Source of the DNA: Deferribacteres bacterium
GTDB lineage: Bacteria; Nitrospirota; Thermodesulfovibrionia; UBA6902
NCBI GenBank assembly: GCA_030598625.1
Contig: JAUVPO010000100.1
Span: forward strand, 1-7,029
DNA length: 7,029 bases
Reading direction: 5' to 3'
Part shown: positions 5,842 to 7,029 of the stretch, in pieces
Layout of the letters: each line of letters begins with the position of its first letter
Position numbering within the stretch: the stretch's first letter is position 1
Made by a program: the position numbers and the translations under genes
Notes under the pieces: model-generated
Database searches by the model: none
The model's input: only the letters and a program-made list of their open reading frames with translations
Told to the model about the DNA's origin: nothing

Positions 5842-5850
5842 AGTATACCA
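5842..5850 (-). promoter_or_regulatory. Predicted extended -10 promoter of the PilZ pair
   Basis: On the - strand the sequence reads TGGTATACT: a TATACT -10 box (five of six consensus bases) preceded by the TG of an extended -10. No good -35 box is found 17 bases upstream. Transcription would start near 5835, leaving a leader of only about 19 bases before the PilZ ATG. Confidence 0.45.
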
Positions 5851-5899
5851 TTTTTCCAAATAATTTGTTCCCCACAGACAAGTCTCTTCTAAAAGAATG

Positions 5900-6292
5900 T
5901 CACACAATTACTACTGAATCGTCATCTCCGTACACATTGGGAACATATTTGTCAGCCACCCAATCATTCTCCCAACGATTATTATCAATCAGATACCTGA
6001 ACTTGTATTCTCTGTCGCGGTTTAATTTCAACGTTGTCTTAAAGTCACCGTTTTTAAGTTTCTTCATCCTGGTCTGATTTAAATTCCAGTTATTGAAATC
6101 ACCGACAATTGCAACTGTTTTGGCGTCCGGAACTGCCTGTTTTGGCAATCTGAAAGTAACGTTGCACGCAGGAACAGTCTTAAGATACTGTTTATTAAGG
6201 CTTATTGTCTGTACAGATTCCACGGTTTTTTTAAAACGTTTACTGCTTGCTTTAGCAATTATTTTAGACGCTTTCTTAATCATCTTTTTCAT
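5900..6292 (-). CDS. CBM48 / AMPK glycogen-binding-type early-set domain protein
   Basis: A 130-residue protein. Residues 1-40 are basic and helical (many Lys, no clear signal peptide). From about 44 it is a carbohydrate-binding module of the CBM48 (isoamylase N-terminal / AMPK beta) type: a Val-Thr-Phe-Arg strand, Val-Gly-Asp-Phe-Asn-Asn-Trp-Asn at 63-70, Lys-Asn-Gly-Asp-Phe at 80-84, and Tyr-Lys-Phe-Arg-Tyr-Leu-Ile-Asp with Arg-Trp-Glu-Asn-Asp-Trp at 96-111. Family knowledge suggests binding of glycogen or other alpha-glucan. No catalytic domain is attached, so it is probably an adaptor or targeting protein. AGGAG lies six bases before the ATG at 6292 and supports that start over the Met three codons later. 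It has its own strong promoter. Confidence 0.88.
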   Translation of the reverse strand: MKKMIKKASKIIAKASSKRFKKTVESVQTISLNKQYLKTVPACNVTFRLPKQAVPDAKTVAIVGDFNNWNLNQTRMKKLKNGDFKTTLKLNRDREYKFRYLIDNNRWENDWVADKYVPNVYGDDDSVVIV

Positions 6293-6420
6293 ATCAGTCT
6301 CCTGTAATATTTATATTTCTTTAACCTGTTACGAGGTATAAAATTATTTCAATTGAATCTTTCTTCTTTTCACGGATTGAATAATCAGGACGTCCATGTT
6401 CGGAAGAATAACAGCGTATC

Positions 6421-6449
6421 ATTATATGCCAAACAAAAAAATACTTCAA
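6421..6449 (-). promoter_or_regulatory. Predicted strong sigma70-like promoter of the CBM48 gene
   Basis: On the - strand TTGAAG (6449-6444) is followed after exactly 17 bases by a perfect TATAAT (6426-6421). The spacer holds a seven-base T-run. Transcription would start near 6414 and give a leader of about 120 bases before the CBM48 ATG at 6292. The ferritin-like gene ends 40 bases upstream at 6490, so CBM48 need not depend on readthrough. Confidence 0.7.
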
Positions 6450-6489
6450 CCCTTAGTCGCTTTTTTTTGGGAGTGCGCCGATGAACAAA

Positions 6490-6993
6490 TTACGCCCATG
6501 GAGTGCCTCCATCGACAATGCTGTATTCATTCCACATAAACCAGTTGCCCGTATCCTGAAGAAAGTCGTATGTGTTAGAAAAAATATCATAATGCTGCTC
6601 CTCTTCTTTTATGAGTTTTTCAAAGAGAGTTTTTTCCTTTTCCGATACAGCTTCTGATAACAGTTTTCTGTAGAACTCGACCCCTTCTTTTTCCATTTGC
6701 ATTGCTATCTTAAAAGCTTCAAGCTCATCCGAAGTCGCCTCAACACTCTTCATCATTTCATCTTTCATAGTCTCGAAAATCGTTCTGATATTTTTCATTG
6801 GATGCACGTCTTCAATATGAATATCAATTCCTTTTAAAAGCCGGGTAACAATATCAAGATGGCGTTTTTCATCTAATGTTATTGTCTCAAACATCTTCTT
6901 GCCGGCTGGATATTTCATCTTTGCAGCTGCCTCGGTATAAAACTTGATTGCATCTGTTTCCATCTTTATTGCGATTTCAATAGCGGTTGTCAT
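6490..6993 (-). CDS. Ferritin-like diiron protein of the rubrerythrin family
   Basis: From the chosen ATG at 6993 this is a 167-residue four-helix protein with the full rubrerythrin-type diiron ligand set: Glu12 (helix 1, METDAIKFY), Glu42 and His45 (DEKRH), Glu101 (helix 3, MEKEGVEFY) and Glu131 and His134 (EEEQH). The two halves are internally similar, as is usual in the family. No rubredoxin-type CxxC module is present, so it is an erythrin or ferritin-like domain alone; roles in peroxide or iron handling are family-based guesses. The tail (146-167) is rich in Trp and Gly. The frame stays open upstream through an ATG at 7023 and a TTG at 7026 to the window edge. I prefer 6993 because homologous proteins start just before helix 1 and GGAGG lies upstream, though 12 bases away is a long spacing. 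Confidence 0.85.
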   Translation of the reverse strand: MTTAIEIAIKMETDAIKFYTEAAAKMKYPAGKKMFETITLDEKRHLDIVTRLLKGIDIHIEDVHPMKNIRTIFETMKDEMMKSVEATSDELEAFKIAMQMEKEGVEFYRKLLSEAVSEKEKTLFEKLIKEEEQHYDIFSNTYDFLQDTGNWFMWNEYSIVDGGTPWA

Positions 6994-7005
6994 ATTCTTA
7001 CTTTG

Positions 7006-7010
7006 CCTCC
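7006..7010 (-). promoter_or_regulatory. Possible Shine-Dalgarno of the ferritin-like gene
   Basis: GGAGG on the - strand lies 12 bases before the ATG at 6993, longer than the usual 5-9. It supports that start moderately. If translation instead began at 7023 or 7026 this sequence would be coding. Confidence 0.45.
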
Positions 7011-7029
7011 GGTTTATAAACATCAAGGA

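Noticed and set aside
6453..6468. T-run on the + strand as an intrinsic terminator
   Set aside because: No stable stem precedes it, and no + strand gene lies upstream in this part of the window.
6498..6512. ATGGAG / CTCCAT hairpin at the end of the ferritin-like gene
   Set aside because: Six-pair stem within coding sequence and not followed by a T-run on the - strand, so not a terminator.

Overview
The window looks like chromosomal DNA of an anaerobic or microaerophilic Gram-negative bacterium of the Desulfobacterota or Nitrospirota kind. This is inferred from the mix of families: a NapH/NapG-like polyferredoxin paired with a Tat-exported DUF362 protein, stand-alone PilZ proteins, a short glycogen-binding-type (CBM48) protein and a rubrerythrin-like diiron protein. 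The DNA is AT-rich and Shine-Dalgarno use is mixed. No rRNA, tRNA, CRISPR array, transposase or integrase gene is visible.

Left part (1-2384, + strand). A 443-base gene-free stretch holds a good sigma70-like promoter (TTGACA, 18 bases, TAATAT), a nested inverted-repeat structure and a second hairpin. It leads into two probably co-transcribed genes: a lipoprotein with a clan CD-like His-Gly / Ala-Cys dyad (DUF6345-like) and an exported protein of unknown function. The pair may be one secreted system, with a possible cysteine protease and a partner domain.

Middle part (2438-5087, - strand). A promoter and a 26-base inverted repeat precede a Tat-exported DUF362 protein. It is followed 26 bases later by a 525-residue membrane iron-sulfur protein that looks like NapH fused to NapG, with an internal Tat-like signal. 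Together they look like a membrane electron-transfer module whose substrate cannot be read from the sequence. The convergent junction with the left pair (2385-2437) has no convincing intrinsic terminator.

Right part (5088-7029, - strand). Two tandem PilZ proteins with intact c-di-GMP motifs, a CBM48 protein with its own strong promoter and about 120-base leader, and a ferritin-like diiron protein whose upstream side meets the window edge. All genes from 7029 down to 2438 point the same way, but promoter-like sequences before CBM48, the first PilZ gene and DUF362 suggest several short transcription units.

The most notable non-coding signals are a 26-base inverted-repeat element present twice (52-77 and 5004-5029, 21 of 26 bases identical) and the heptamer GGATTAA, which occurs five times in the window and always between genes. 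These could be sites of a shared regulator; that is inference.
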